Assembly (NCBI RefSeq): GCF_013166515.1
Contig: NZ_JABKKJ010000011.1
Location: 24,999 to 88,998 of the forward strand
DNA from: Xylanibacter caecicola
Lineage (GTDB): Bacteria > Bacteroidota > Bacteroidia > Bacteroidales > Bacteroidaceae
Length of the DNA: 64,000 nt
Direction: 5' to 3'
Shown here: piece by piece, positions 20,015-28,487 of the stretch
How the letters are laid out: each line of letters opens with the position of its first letter
Numbering within the stretch: position 1 is the first letter of the stretch
Translations under genes and position numbers: made by a program
The notes under the pieces: model-generated
The model's database searches: none
The model's input: only the letters and a program-made list of their open reading frames with translations
What the model was told of the DNA's origin: nothing

Positions 20015-21181
20015 ATGAATGAGTTGAAAGATTATATGGACAAAATCAGGCCGTTGTTCGACAAGGGTGGAAAGCTGCACGCTTTCCGCAGTCTGTATGA
20101 CGGCATGGAGACATTTCTTTTTGTCCCCAACACCACGCCAAAGACCGGAGTGCACATACACGACGCCATAGATTCGAAGAGAATAATGAGCATTGTCGTC
20201 ATATCGCTGTTGCCCGCACTGCTCTTCGGCATGTACAATACGGGCTATCAGCACTATCTTGCAGCCGGACAACTTGACGGTTCTTCATTCTTGGATTTGT
20301 TCTTGTACGGTTTGTTTGCCGTGATGCCCAAGATACTTGTCAGCTATATAGTGGGACTGGGCATAGAGTTTGCATGGGCGCAGATGAAGGGCGAGGAGAT
20401 ACAAGAGGGCTATCTTGTGAGCGGAATACTCATACCGATGATAATTCCGGTCACCTGTCCGCTGTGGGCGCTTGCCGTTGCCGTTGCCTTTGCCGTGATA
20501 TTTGCAAAGGAGATATTCGGCGGAACGGGTATGAATATATTCAATGTGGCGCTTGTTACGCGTGCGTTCCTCTTCTTCTCTTATCCTTCCGTGATGAGTG
20601 GAGACGGGGTTTGGATAGCCCGGGATTATCTGCTGGGCTTCGGATACGACCTTCCCGACTCGTTTACGCAGGCAACGCCGCTTGCAATGGCGGCACAGGG
20701 CGCGGACATACCGTATAGTATCAGTGACATGGTGCTGGGCTTTATACCCGGTTCTATTGGAGAAACAAGTGTGGTGGCGATTGCTTTGGGTGCCGTGATA
20801 CTGCTTTGGACGGGCATTGCAAGCTGGAAGACAATGGCGGGAGTGTTTGCAGGAGGCATACTGACGGCAATGGTTTTCAGTGCCACGGGCAGCACTCCGC
20901 TGGCATGGTATGAGCATATTATTCTCGGAGGTTTCTGTTTCGGTGCCGTATTCATGGCGACAGACCCGGTGACTTCGGCAAGAACGGAGACCGGAAAATA
21001 CATATTCGGTTTTCTTGTCGGTGCGGTGGCGATCGTAATCCGCGTGATGAATCCCGGTTATCCGGAGGGTATGATGCTGGCTATATTGCTTATGAACATG
21101 TTTGCTCCTACAATAGACTATTGTGTTGTAAGCCGTAACATATCGAAGAGGAAGAAACGTTTAACTGAAAATAAGGAATAA
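20015..21181 (+). CDS. nqrB: Na+-translocating NADH:quinone reductase subunit B
   Basis: Membrane subunit with about ten hydrophobic helices that carries covalent FMN and riboflavin and forms part of the Na+ channel. The product has 388 residues from ATG 20015 (MNELKDYMDKIRP). The site for threonine-linked FMN is in FTQATPLA, at about Thr221. FGGTGMNIFNVALVTRAFLFF and AVFMATDPVTSART are conserved NqrB/RnfD segments. The frame also opens upstream at 19991, overlapping nqrA; the later ATG is preferred because the conserved protein begins there. Confidence 0.97.
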   Translation: MNELKDYMDKIRPLFDKGGKLHAFRSLYDGMETFLFVPNTTPKTGVHIHDAIDSKRIMSIVVISLLPALLFGMYNTGYQHYLAAGQLDGSSFLDLFLYGLFAVMPKILVSYIVGLGIEFAWAQMKGEEIQEGYLVSGILIPMIIPVTCPLWALAVAVAFAVIFAKEIFGGTGMNIFNVALVTRAFLFFSYPSVMSGDGVWIARDYLLGFGYDLPDSFTQATPLAMAAQGADIPYSISDMVLGFIPGSIGETSVVAIALGAVILLWTGIASWKTMAGVFAGGILTAMVFSATGSTPLAWYEHIILGGFCFGAVFMATDPVTSARTETGKYIFGFLVGAVAIVIRVMNPGYPEGMMLAILLMNMFAPTIDYCVVSRNISKRKKRLTENKE

Positions 21182-21186
21182 GGGAT

Positions 21187-21936
21187 ATGGAAGATAAAGG
21201 TAAGAGGAGTTTGAACACAAATTCCAATACATATATAATAATGTACGCGACGGTAATGGTCATAGCCGTTGCCTTTATACTGGCTTTTGTCTCCAGTTAT
21301 CTTAAGCCGGTTCAGGACACAAACGTGATGCTTGACAAGAAAAAGCAGATATTGGCGGCGCTGAACATCAACGGTCTTGAGGACAAGGACGTTGCGGCGA
21401 GATATGCGGACGTGGTGGAAGCTGACATGATAATAGACAGTGACAACAACGTTGTGCGGCAGGGAGAGAAAGGAGGAGAGCGTGACGGCTTTGCCTTGAA
21501 CAGCTCTGACTTCAAGAAAGGACGTCTTGCCGTGTACGTATGTCGTGTGGACGGTGGCGTGAAGTATGTTGTGCCGGTGTATGGCATGGGACTTTGGGGA
21601 CCGATAAGCGGATATATAGGTATAGACAGCGACAGGAATACCGTGTACGGTGCATACTTTACGCATGAGAGTGAGACAGCCGGACTGGGTGCGGAGATAA
21701 AGGACAACAAGGCATGGCAGCAGCAGTTCCGTGGAAAGAAGATAATGAAAGAGGGCACGGAGGGCATAGCTCTTGCCGTTGTAAAGAAGAGCGAGCTTAG
21801 AGATAGGTCGGTTCAGTGTGACGGAATTACCGGTGCCACGCTTACGTCTGACGGTGTAAGCCTTATGCTGAAGGACTGTCTTGGTAAATACACTAAGTTT
21901 TTAGAACAAAATAATGAGGGCAAAAACAATGAGTAA
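21187..21936 (+). CDS. nqrC: Na+-translocating NADH:quinone reductase subunit C
   Basis: A 249-residue periplasmic flavoprotein with a single N-terminal helix (about 17-38) and a second covalent FMN. The attachment motif is ITGATLTS, with Thr218 the expected residue. The FMN-binding domain also shows GLWGPISGYIGID and THESETAGLGAEI. It starts 5 bases after nqrB, and its stop overlaps the nqrD start (ATGAGTAA junction), so translation of C and D is probably coupled. Confidence 0.97.
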   Translation: MEDKGKRSLNTNSNTYIIMYATVMVIAVAFILAFVSSYLKPVQDTNVMLDKKKQILAALNINGLEDKDVAARYADVVEADMIIDSDNNVVRQGEKGGERDGFALNSSDFKKGRLAVYVCRVDGGVKYVVPVYGMGLWGPISGYIGIDSDRNTVYGAYFTHESETAGLGAEIKDNKAWQQQFRGKKIMKEGTEGIALAVVKKSELRDRSVQCDGITGATLTSDGVSLMLKDCLGKYTKFLEQNNEGKNNE

Positions 21937-22558
21937 ACTGTTTTCAAAAGAGAATAAAGAGGTGTTCAGAAGTCCTCTTAGTAAGGATAATCCCGTGCTT
22001 GTACAGGTGCTTGGCATCTGTTCGGCACTTGCCGTTACTTCGCAACTCAAGCCTTCAATTGTCATGGGACTTGCCGTAACGATCATTACGGCATTCGCAA
22101 ACGTGATAATATCCTTACTGCGCAACACCATTCCCAACCGCATACGCATCATCGTGCAGCTTGTTGTGGTGGCGGCACTTGTGACGGTTGTCAGCCAGAT
22201 ACTTAAGGCTTATGTATATGATGTCAGTGTGCAGCTGTCGGTTTATGTGGGACTTATAATAACCAACTGCATCCTTATGGGGCGTCTTGAGGCGTTTGCC
22301 ATGACGAACAAGGTTGGTCCAAGTTTCCTCGACGGACTGTCCAACGGCATAGGATATGCGTATATTCTTGTTGCCGTGGGCGGCATACGCGAGTTGTTCG
22401 GTCGTGGAACGCTGCTTGGATATCAGGTGGTTCCGCAGTGTGTCTACGATGCCGGGTATATTAACAACGGCATGATGACGATGCCCGCAATGGCGCTTAT
22501 ACTGCTCGGATGTATAATATGGATTCACAGGGCATACTTCTGCAATGAGGACAAATGA
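21929..22558 (+). CDS. nqrD: Na+-translocating NADH:quinone reductase subunit D
   Basis: A 209-residue integral membrane protein with six helices; with NqrE it holds the buried iron site and half of the ion path. The start at 21929 (MSKLFSKENKE) overlaps the nqrC stop by 8 bases; an upstream in-frame ATG at 21914 lies inside nqrC. The segment LVQVLGICSALAVTSQLKPS contains the conserved cysteine, and TNCILMGRLEAFAM carries the second. These two halves mirror NqrE. Confidence 0.96.
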   Translation: MSKLFSKENKEVFRSPLSKDNPVLVQVLGICSALAVTSQLKPSIVMGLAVTIITAFANVIISLLRNTIPNRIRIIVQLVVVAALVTVVSQILKAYVYDVSVQLSVYVGLIITNCILMGRLEAFAMTNKVGPSFLDGLSNGIGYAYILVAVGGIRELFGRGTLLGYQVVPQCVYDAGYINNGMMTMPAMALILLGCIIWIHRAYFCNEDK

Positions 22559-22569
22559 CGGACAGGCAT

Positions 22570-22589
22570 GCGCAGAGTGTATTCTGCGC
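22570..22589 (+). promoter_or_regulatory. Hairpin in the nqrD-nqrE gap
   Basis: GCGCAGA and TCTGCGC form a 7-bp perfect stem with a six-base loop, just after the nqrD stop, in the only sizeable gap (81 bases) of the operon. No T-run follows, so it is more likely an RNA-processing or stability element than a terminator. Confidence 0.45.
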
Positions 22590-22639
22590 GGCGTTCTTAT
22601 TGGTCTTTAAACATAGGATAAATTAAAGAATATTATAAA

Positions 22640-23266
22640 ATGGAGCATATTATAAGTTTGTTTTTCAGGTCGATATTCGTCGACAACATGATATTTGCCT
22701 TTTTTCTCGGCATGTGTTCGTTCCTCGCGGTGTCGAAGAACGTAAAGACTTCGCTGGGGCTTGGTCTGGCTGTAACGTTCGTTTTGCTGGTGACAGTGCC
22801 CGTGGACTATCTGTTGCAGGTGTATGTTCTCGGTCCCGACTGCCTTATGGAAGGCGTGGACCTGTCGTATCTCAGCTTTATACTGTTTATAGCTGTCATT
22901 GCCGGAATAGTGCAGTTGGTGGAGATGATAGTAGAGAGATATTCTCCTTCACTGTACTCTGCGCTGGGTATATTTCTGCCTCTGATAGCCGTAAACTGCG
23001 CCATCATGGGTGCATCGCTGTTCATGCAGCAGCGTATAGGGCTTGATCCTTCGAACACACAGTATATTGGAAATGTATGGGATGCCGTGATCTATGCCGT
23101 AGGAAGTGGCATCGGGTGGACGCTGGCGATAGTGGCAATGGGTGCGATACGCGAGAAATTGCAATACAGCGATGTGCCCCGTCCGTTGCAGGGACTTGGC
23201 ATTACGTTTATAACGGTTGGTCTTATGGCAATGGCAATGATGTGCTTTTCGGGGCTTAACATATAA
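22640..23266 (+). CDS. nqrE: Na+-translocating NADH:quinone reductase subunit E
   Basis: A 208-residue membrane partner of NqrD with six helices. Conserved cysteine-bearing segments are [18 protein letters not shown] and [15 protein letters not shown], in inverted topology relative to NqrD; together they bind the intramembrane iron centre. The gene ends 12 bases before nqrF. It is separated from nqrD by 81 bases containing a small hairpin. Confidence 0.97.
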   Translation: MEHIISLFFRSIFVDNMIFAFFLGMCSFLAVSKNVKTSLGLGLAVTFVLLVTVPVDYLLQVYVLGPDCLMEGVDLSYLSFILFIAVIAGIVQLVEMIVERYSPSLYSALGIFLPLIAVNCAIMGASLFMQQRIGLDPSNTQYIGNVWDAVIYAVGSGIGWTLAIVAMGAIREKLQYSDVPRPLQGLGITFITVGLMAMAMMCFSGLNI

Positions 23267-23278
23267 TTTTATGAGGTT

Positions 23279-24550
23279 ATGACACAGTTTATTATTATAA
23301 GTATAGGAGTTTTTCTTGTCACAATCCTTCTCCTTGTGGTGATACTTCTTGTGGCAAAGAGGTATCTTTCGCCAAGCGGAAATGTGACAATAGACATAAA
23401 CGGAGACCGGAACATAGAGGTGGGGCAGGGCGCATCACTGATGAGCACGCTTGCAGAGAACGGCATTCACCTTTCTTCTGCATGCGGTGGCAAGGGCAGT
23501 TGCGGTCAGTGCAAGGTGCAGGTGCTTGAAGGAGGGGGCGAGATACTCGACTCCGAGCGTCCTCACTTCACACGCAAACAGATTAAAGACCACTGGCGTC
23601 TCGGCTGTCAGTGCAAGGTTAAGGGCGACCTTAAGATAAAGGTTCCCGAGAGTGTGCTCGGAGTAAAGGAGTGGGAGTGTACCGTGATAAGCAACAAGAA
23701 CGTGAGTTCTTTTATAAAGGAGTTTATCGTTGCACTGCCTCCGGGCGAGCACATGGACTTTGTTCCGGGTTCGTATGCGCAGATAAAGATACCGGCATAC
23801 GATACGATCGATTACGACAAGGACTTTGACAAGGCTGATATAGGTGACAAGTATATCGGCATGTGGGAGCGCTTTAACATCTTCTCGTTGAAGGCTCACA
23901 ACCCCGAAGATACCACAAGGGCATACTCCATGGCTAACTATCCGGCTGAGGGCGACCGCATAATGCTGACAGTACGCATTGCAACAACACCGTTCAAGCC
24001 CAGACCGCAGGTAGGTTTTCAGGATGTGCCTACAGGCATTGCATCTTCGTATATATTCAGTCGCAAGCCAGGAGACAAGGTTATAATGAGCGGTCCTTAC
24101 GGTGATTTCCATCCTATATTCGACTCAAAGAAAGAGATGATATGGGTTGGCGGTGGTGCCGGAATGGCTCCTTTGCGTGCTCAGATAATGCATATGACAA
24201 GGACATTGGACACACGCGACCGTGAAATGCACTATTTTTATGGTGCCCGTTCGCTTGTCGAAGTGTTCTATCTTGATGATTTCCTGAAGCTCGAAAAGGA
24301 CTTCCCGAACTTCCATTTCCACCTTGCGCTCGACCGTCCCGACCCTGAAGCCGATGAAAAGGGCGTTGCTTATACTGCCGGATTTGTTCATCAGGTGATG
24401 TATGATACGTATTTGAAAGACCATGAAGCACCGGAAGACATCGAGTATTACATGTGCGGACCCGGTCCGATGAGTGCTGCCGTGGTGAAAATGCTTGACA
24501 GTCTGGGTGTAGAACCGGACAGTATCATGTACGATAACTTCGGCGGATAG
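23279..24550 (+). CDS. nqrF: Na+-translocating NADH:quinone reductase subunit F
   Basis: The NADH-oxidising entry subunit, 423 residues. An N-terminal anchor helix (about 4-27) is followed by a ferredoxin-like [2Fe-2S] domain with Cys69, Cys75, Cys78 and Cys110. After that comes an FAD domain (RAYSMANYP) and an NAD(H) domain (WVGGGAGMAPLRAQI), ending in MYDNFGG. The order matches NqrF. It is the last gene of the operon and is followed at once by a strong hairpin terminator. Confidence 0.97.
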   Translation: MTQFIIISIGVFLVTILLLVVILLVAKRYLSPSGNVTIDINGDRNIEVGQGASLMSTLAENGIHLSSACGGKGSCGQCKVQVLEGGGEILDSERPHFTRKQIKDHWRLGCQCKVKGDLKIKVPESVLGVKEWECTVISNKNVSSFIKEFIVALPPGEHMDFVPGSYAQIKIPAYDTIDYDKDFDKADIGDKYIGMWERFNIFSLKAHNPEDTTRAYSMANYPAEGDRIMLTVRIATTPFKPRPQVGFQDVPTGIASSYIFSRKPGDKVIMSGPYGDFHPIFDSKKEMIWVGGGAGMAPLRAQIMHMTRTLDTRDREMHYFYGARSLVEVFYLDDFLKLEKDFPNFHFHLALDRPDPEADEKGVAYTAGFVHQVMYDTYLKDHEAPEDIEYYMCGPGPMSAAVVKMLDSLGVEPDSIMYDNFGG

Positions 24551-24580
24551 GATAAAACTCCGTCATATCAATAAAAGACG

Positions 24581-24638
24581 CATGCCTTTGTTTGTTTCTA
24601 TAAGAACCGGAAAACAAACAAAGGCATGTCTTTTTATT
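24581..24638 (+). terminator. Rho-independent terminator of the nqr operon
   Basis: Perfect 17-bp arms (CATGCCTTTGTTTGTTT at 24581-24597 and its complement at 24612-24628) with a 14-base loop, followed by TCTTTTTATTTT. It begins 31 bases after the nqrF stop. Confidence 0.9.
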
Positions 24639-24684
24639 TTAACGTAAGTGCTACTAATTCGCATGCAAACGGCACCTGACTCGT

Positions 24685-25234
24685 AAAGTGCGCCACTTCA
24701 CGTCGTAACCCCACGCACTTTGCACTGTAACTCTACGCATTTCACGGGCTAAAGTTACGCACTTTGCAGGCTAAAGTGGCGCACTTTGCAACGCAAAGAT
24801 AGTGTGAACGCATCCTTAAACAGATATTACTGATTTCCATCTTATATGCGTTACGTTTCTATCTCATATGCGTTACGTTTGTATCTCATATGCGTTACGT
24901 TTCTATCTCATATGCGTTATGTTTCTATCTCATATGAGATAGATTTCTGTACTATATGCTACAACTTTCTCTACTATATAGTACAGTTTTCTGTACTATA
25001 TGCTACAGCTTTCTCTACTATATAGTACAGTTTTCTGTACTATATGCTACAGCTTTCTCTACTATATGCCACAGAAATCTGTACTATATGCCACAGAAAT
25101 CTGTACTATATGCCGGAGAAACTCGTACAGTATGTTTAAAGATCTCATACACCTGTAACAAGGAAAATAAATTCGTAGAATTCGCATTGGAGTATGCCAC
25201 TTTACAAGCTAAAATGGCATACTTCCCATTCTCT
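24685..25234. repeat. 22-bp periodic dyad array, about 25 units
   Basis: The longest of five such arrays. Units start at 24685 + 22n and keep phase throughout. The first seven use words such as AAAGT...ACTTT (for example AAAGTGGCGCACTTT at 24773). Units 24839-24927 use ATCTCATATG plus a changing right half (CGTTACG, then AGATAG). Units 24949-25103 use GTACT or CTACT, ATAT, then CTACAG, AGTACAG or CCACAG. The unit at 25169 has AATTCGTAGAATTC, and units 25191 and 25213 carry TATGCC...GGCATA complements that run into the 3' end of the HAD gene. Units are adjacent with no unique spacers, so this is not a CRISPR. No protein is encoded. Confidence 0.85.
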
Positions 25235-25927
25235 TTCAAGGTCGGTCATGCGGTGGAACAGCAGGTTTGCGCCTTCGTCGGTAAGCATGCTGTCGGGTAG
25301 AGGACCGGTGTTTACGGCTATTGTAAACAGTCTTGCAGCCACGCCGGCACGTACCCCGAGAGGTGCGTTCTCAACAACTATGCCTTCCCAAGGCTGTATT
25401 CCGGCTTTCTTCATGCCTGCTATATAAGGTTCGGGGTTGGGTTTTCCGTGCTCCACATCCTTGGCTGTAACCATCAGTTCGGGTGTGACAAGCCCGCGGA
25501 AGTCGTTCTGAAGCCTGTCGAGAAGTGTCTTCTGACCGCTTCCCGTCACTACGACAATCTTCATGCCCATATTCTTTATCTTGCACATAAGCTCATATAT
25601 GCCAGGCATTTTACTTGCTTCAGGACACTCGGCATATATCCTCGACTTCTCCGCATACATCACTTTCGCCTCTTCGTCAGACACCATCTTGCCGCGTTGT
25701 TGCCCGGTAAGAAGCTTTATTGTCTCTACTCCGCGCATGCCTTCGTATTGGTATGCCCCCGTAAGAGGCATGTCCAGACCATATTCGGCCATTGCCTTGT
25801 GCCAGCTGACGGCGTGGTTGGGCATGCTGTCGTATATCACTCCGTCCATATCAAAAAGCACGGCTTTAGGTGTAAATGCCTTAAAACCGTGCTTTTTCAA
25901 GTATTCTTTTATCTCTTCTATGTACAT
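25202..25927 (-). CDS. HAD-family hydrolase, beta-phosphoglucomutase-like
   Basis: A 241-residue HAD-superfamily enzyme with a helical cap. Motif I is LFDMDGVIYDS (Asp26, Asp28), motif II is VVVTGSG, the motif III lysine lies in HGKPNPEPYI, and motif IV is VVENAPLGVRAG. The pattern is that of subclass IA sugar-phosphate phosphatases or beta-phosphoglucomutases; which one cannot be told from sequence. It lies next to pgi, fitting sugar-phosphate metabolism. Its last codons lie inside the 22-bp dyad array, so the C-terminus may have been reshaped by the repeat. Confidence 0.88.
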   Translation of the reverse strand: MYIEEIKEYLKKHGFKAFTPKAVLFDMDGVIYDSMPNHAVSWHKAMAEYGLDMPLTGAYQYEGMRGVETIKLLTGQQRGKMVSDEEAKVMYAEKSRIYAECPEASKMPGIYELMCKIKNMGMKIVVVTGSGQKTLLDRLQNDFRGLVTPELMVTAKDVEHGKPNPEPYIAGMKKAGIQPWEGIVVENAPLGVRAGVAARLFTIAVNTGPLPDSMLTDEGANLLFHRMTDLEREWEVCHFSL

Positions 25928-25945
25928 ATATTTATTTTATAAAGA

Positions 25946-25970
25946 GGGCTGCAGCATTTTGCCACAGCCC
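25946..25970 (-). terminator. Hairpin after pgi
   Basis: GGGCTG and CAGCCC arms with inner GC/GC pairing lie between the pgi stop and the HAD start; on the minus strand an AT-rich tract follows. It is a probable terminator or attenuator. Confidence 0.6.
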
Positions 25971-25994
25971 CTTATTATTAGCCATAAAGTATGT

Positions 25995-27353
25995 TTAAGC
26001 TTCCTTTGCAAGGCGCTCTTTAATAGCCTTACTATCAGCTTCGTATCCCGGTTTGTCGAGAAGAGCGAACATATTCTTCTTGTATGCCTCTACACCCGGC
26101 TGGTTGAACGGATTTACACCAAGTATGTTTCCGCTTATACCGCATGCTATTTCGAAGAAGTAGATGAGCTGTCCGATATAGTACTCATTGAGTGCAGGCA
26201 CGCTGATGCGTATGTTTGGAACGCCACCGTCCACATGTGCAAGGCGTGTTCCAAGCTCTGCCATCTTGTTAACCTCGTCTACACGCTTGCCTGCAAGGAA
26301 GTTCAGACCGTCCAGATTTTCCTCATCTTCGGGGAAATACAGCTTGTTGTTTGTCTCTTCCACGCTGATTACGGTCTCGAAAATGGTACGCTCGCCTTCC
26401 TGAATCCACTGTCCCATGGAGTGCAGGTCGGTCGTAAAGTCGCAAGAAGCGGGGAATATACCCTTGCCGTCCTTGCCCTCGCTCTCTCCGTAAAGCTGCT
26501 TCCACCACTCGCTCATGAAGTGAAGTTTGGGCTGATAGTTCACCATTATCTCTATCTTCTTGCCTGCCCGGGCATACAGACCGTTACGTACGGCTGCATA
26601 TATGGCAGCCGGATTTTCTTCAAAAGCCACGTCTTTGCCACATGCAACCTCCATTGCGGCAGCTCCGGCAACAAGCTGTTTGATATCGAAACCGGCACAT
26701 GCTATAGGCAGAAGTCCTACGGGTGTGAGTACGGAGAAGCGTCCTCCTACGTTGTCAGGGATAACAAATGTCTTGTAACCTTCCTTGTCTGCGGCTGCAC
26801 GGGCAGCACCTTTGCAGGCGTCGGTCACGGCAACGATAACGTCTTTTGCCTCTTCCTTGCCGCGCTGTGTTTCGCATTGTTTCTTCAAAAGGCGGAATGT
26901 GAGAGCCGTTTCCGTTGTTGTTCCGGATTTTGAAATATTGATAACGCCGAACTTCTTGTCCTTCAAATAGTCGGTAAGTTCAGCAAGATAGTCTTCTCCT
27001 ATGTTGTTTCCGGCAAACATAATAGTAGGGTTCTTCTTGTCGTTCACAAGCCATGCAAACGAATTTCCGAGTGCTTCGATTACCGCACGTGCGCCAAGAT
27101 AGCTTCCGCCGATGCCGGCAACAACCACTACTTCGCATTTCTCGCGCAGCGTATCGGCAACTGCCTGTATCTCATCTATGAACTCCGGAGTAACGGATGA
27201 CGGCAAATGAAGCCAGCCAAGGAAGTCGTTTCCCGGGCAAGTGCCGTTTTCAAGAGCCTCTTGTGCCTCTTTTACTTTTGTTTCATACGCCTTTACCGCT
27301 CCCTGTTCGAGGAACATAGCTGCCTTAGTGATGTCTAAGCTGATATTTTTCAT
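25995..27353 (-). CDS. pgi: Glucose-6-phosphate isomerase
   Basis: Interconverts glucose-6-phosphate and fructose-6-phosphate. The 452-residue length fits the shorter bacterial PGI form. SIS-domain signatures are visible: [18 protein letters not shown] (sugar-phosphate loop), the [11 protein letters not shown] motif, and [14 protein letters not shown]. The C-terminal part includes [15 protein letters not shown]. It is followed by gpsA upstream on the same strand (26 bases between), suggesting a central-metabolism operon with lysS. It also connects to the glycogen genes at 44.8-49.1 kb through hexose phosphates (inference). Confidence 0.97.
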   Translation of the reverse strand: MKNISLDITKAAMFLEQGAVKAYETKVKEAQEALENGTCPGNDFLGWLHLPSSVTPEFIDEIQAVADTLREKCEVVVVAGIGGSYLGARAVIEALGNSFAWLVNDKKNPTIMFAGNNIGEDYLAELTDYLKDKKFGVINISKSGTTTETALTFRLLKKQCETQRGKEEAKDVIVAVTDACKGAARAAADKEGYKTFVIPDNVGGRFSVLTPVGLLPIACAGFDIKQLVAGAAAMEVACGKDVAFEENPAAIYAAVRNGLYARAGKKIEIMVNYQPKLHFMSEWWKQLYGESEGKDGKGIFPASCDFTTDLHSMGQWIQEGERTIFETVISVEETNNKLYFPEDEENLDGLNFLAGKRVDEVNKMAELGTRLAHVDGGVPNIRISVPALNEYYIGQLIYFFEIACGISGNILGVNPFNQPGVEAYKKNMFALLDKPGYEADSKAIKERLAKEA

Positions 27354-27379
27354 TGTTGATGTGTTTTTATGATCCTTTC

Positions 27380-28381
27380 TTATCGGAAGGAATCTGTTAA
27401 TAGTTTTATTTCGATTTGAGGTGATATCCTTTTGTAAAGTATGTTATATACCGCATCAAGAATGGGCATATTTACGTGCCAGTGACGGTTTATTTCCTTC
27501 ATACATTTTGTTCCGAAGAAACCTTCGGCTATCATTTCCATTTCAATTTGGGCACTCTTGATGCTGTATCCTTTGCCTATCATCGTGCCGAATGTATGGT
27601 TTCGCGAGAAATTGGAATAGCCTGTGACAAGCAGATCGCCAAGATAGACAGAGTCTGTTATGTTGCGTTCAATGCCATGTACGGCTGTAAGAAATCTCGA
27701 CATCTCTTGTACGGCATTGGAAATGAGTACAGCCTGGAAGTTGTCTCCATACTTCAATCCGTTGCAGATGCCCGATGCGATGGCATAGACGTTCTTCAAT
27801 ACGGACGCATACTCTATGCCTATGACATCGCTACTGATTTTGGTTTTTATGTATTCTCCTGTAAGCACGTCGGTAAAAGCCTGCGCCTTTTCCTGATCAC
27901 AGCATCCTACGGTGAGGTAGGAGAGGCGTTCCAAAGCCACTTCCTCTGCATGCGACGGTCCTCCGAGGCATGCCAAATTCTCGTAAGGAACATCATATAC
28001 ATGGTGAAAATATTCCGAACACACAAGGTTTTCATCGGGTACGATGCCCTTGATGGCTGTTATTACGAACTTATCCTTTATGCGGGTCTTAAGTTTCTTT
28101 AAGTGATTCTTAAGGTAAGGCGACGGTGTCACGAACACAAGTGTGTCGTATTCCTGTACAATTTTGTTGATGTCGCTTGAGAAAAAAATCTCGTCTGTGT
28201 CGAAGCGCACCCCCATAAGATAAGTAGGATTGTGCCCCAGTCGCTTGAAATCGGCTATCTGGTCATCGCGACGCATATACCAGCCTATATGATGTGTATG
28301 CCTTACGATGATCTTGGCGATAGCTGTAGCCCAACTACCACCGCCGATAACCGCTATCTTTCCACAATCAAACATTGGCAC
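27380..28381 (-). CDS. gpsA: NAD(P)-dependent glycerol-3-phosphate dehydrogenase
   Basis: Reduces dihydroxyacetone phosphate to sn-glycerol-3-phosphate, the backbone for phospholipids. The 333 residues match GpsA. The Rossmann motif [16 protein letters not shown] is at about 8-23. [15 protein letters not shown] ([14 protein letters not shown]), [11 protein letters not shown] and the catalytic-lysine region [18 protein letters not shown] follow. It lies between lysS and pgi on the minus strand and is separated from lysS by a hairpin. Confidence 0.96.
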   Translation of the reverse strand: MPMFDCGKIAVIGGGSWATAIAKIIVRHTHHIGWYMRRDDQIADFKRLGHNPTYLMGVRFDTDEIFFSSDINKIVQEYDTLVFVTPSPYLKNHLKKLKTRIKDKFVITAIKGIVPDENLVCSEYFHHVYDVPYENLACLGGPSHAEEVALERLSYLTVGCCDQEKAQAFTDVLTGEYIKTKISSDVIGIEYASVLKNVYAIASGICNGLKYGDNFQAVLISNAVQEMSRFLTAVHGIERNITDSVYLGDLLVTGYSNFSRNHTFGTMIGKGYSIKSAQIEMEMIAEGFFGTKCMKEINRHWHVNMPILDAVYNILYKRISPQIEIKLLTDSFR

Positions 28382-28430
28382 TTAGATTATAATTAGGAAT
28401 GATAATGCCATACTTACGATTAATTAAACT

Positions 28431-28481
28431 AAGGCTAAACCGCAAGTCCGTGCATCTTCCGATGAACTGCGGTTTAGCCTT
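28431..28481 (-). terminator. Hairpin between lysS and gpsA
   Basis: Perfect 14-bp arms, AAGGCTAAACCGCA (28431-28444) and its complement (28468-28481), directly after the lysS stop. On the minus strand it is followed by AGTTTAATTAATC, a weak T-run. It may act as a terminator or processing site. Confidence 0.7.
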
Positions 28482-28487
28482 ATGCCA

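Noticed and set aside
24685..25234. CRISPR array
   Set aside because: Units are directly adjacent, about 22 bases, with no unique spacers and no cas genes nearby.
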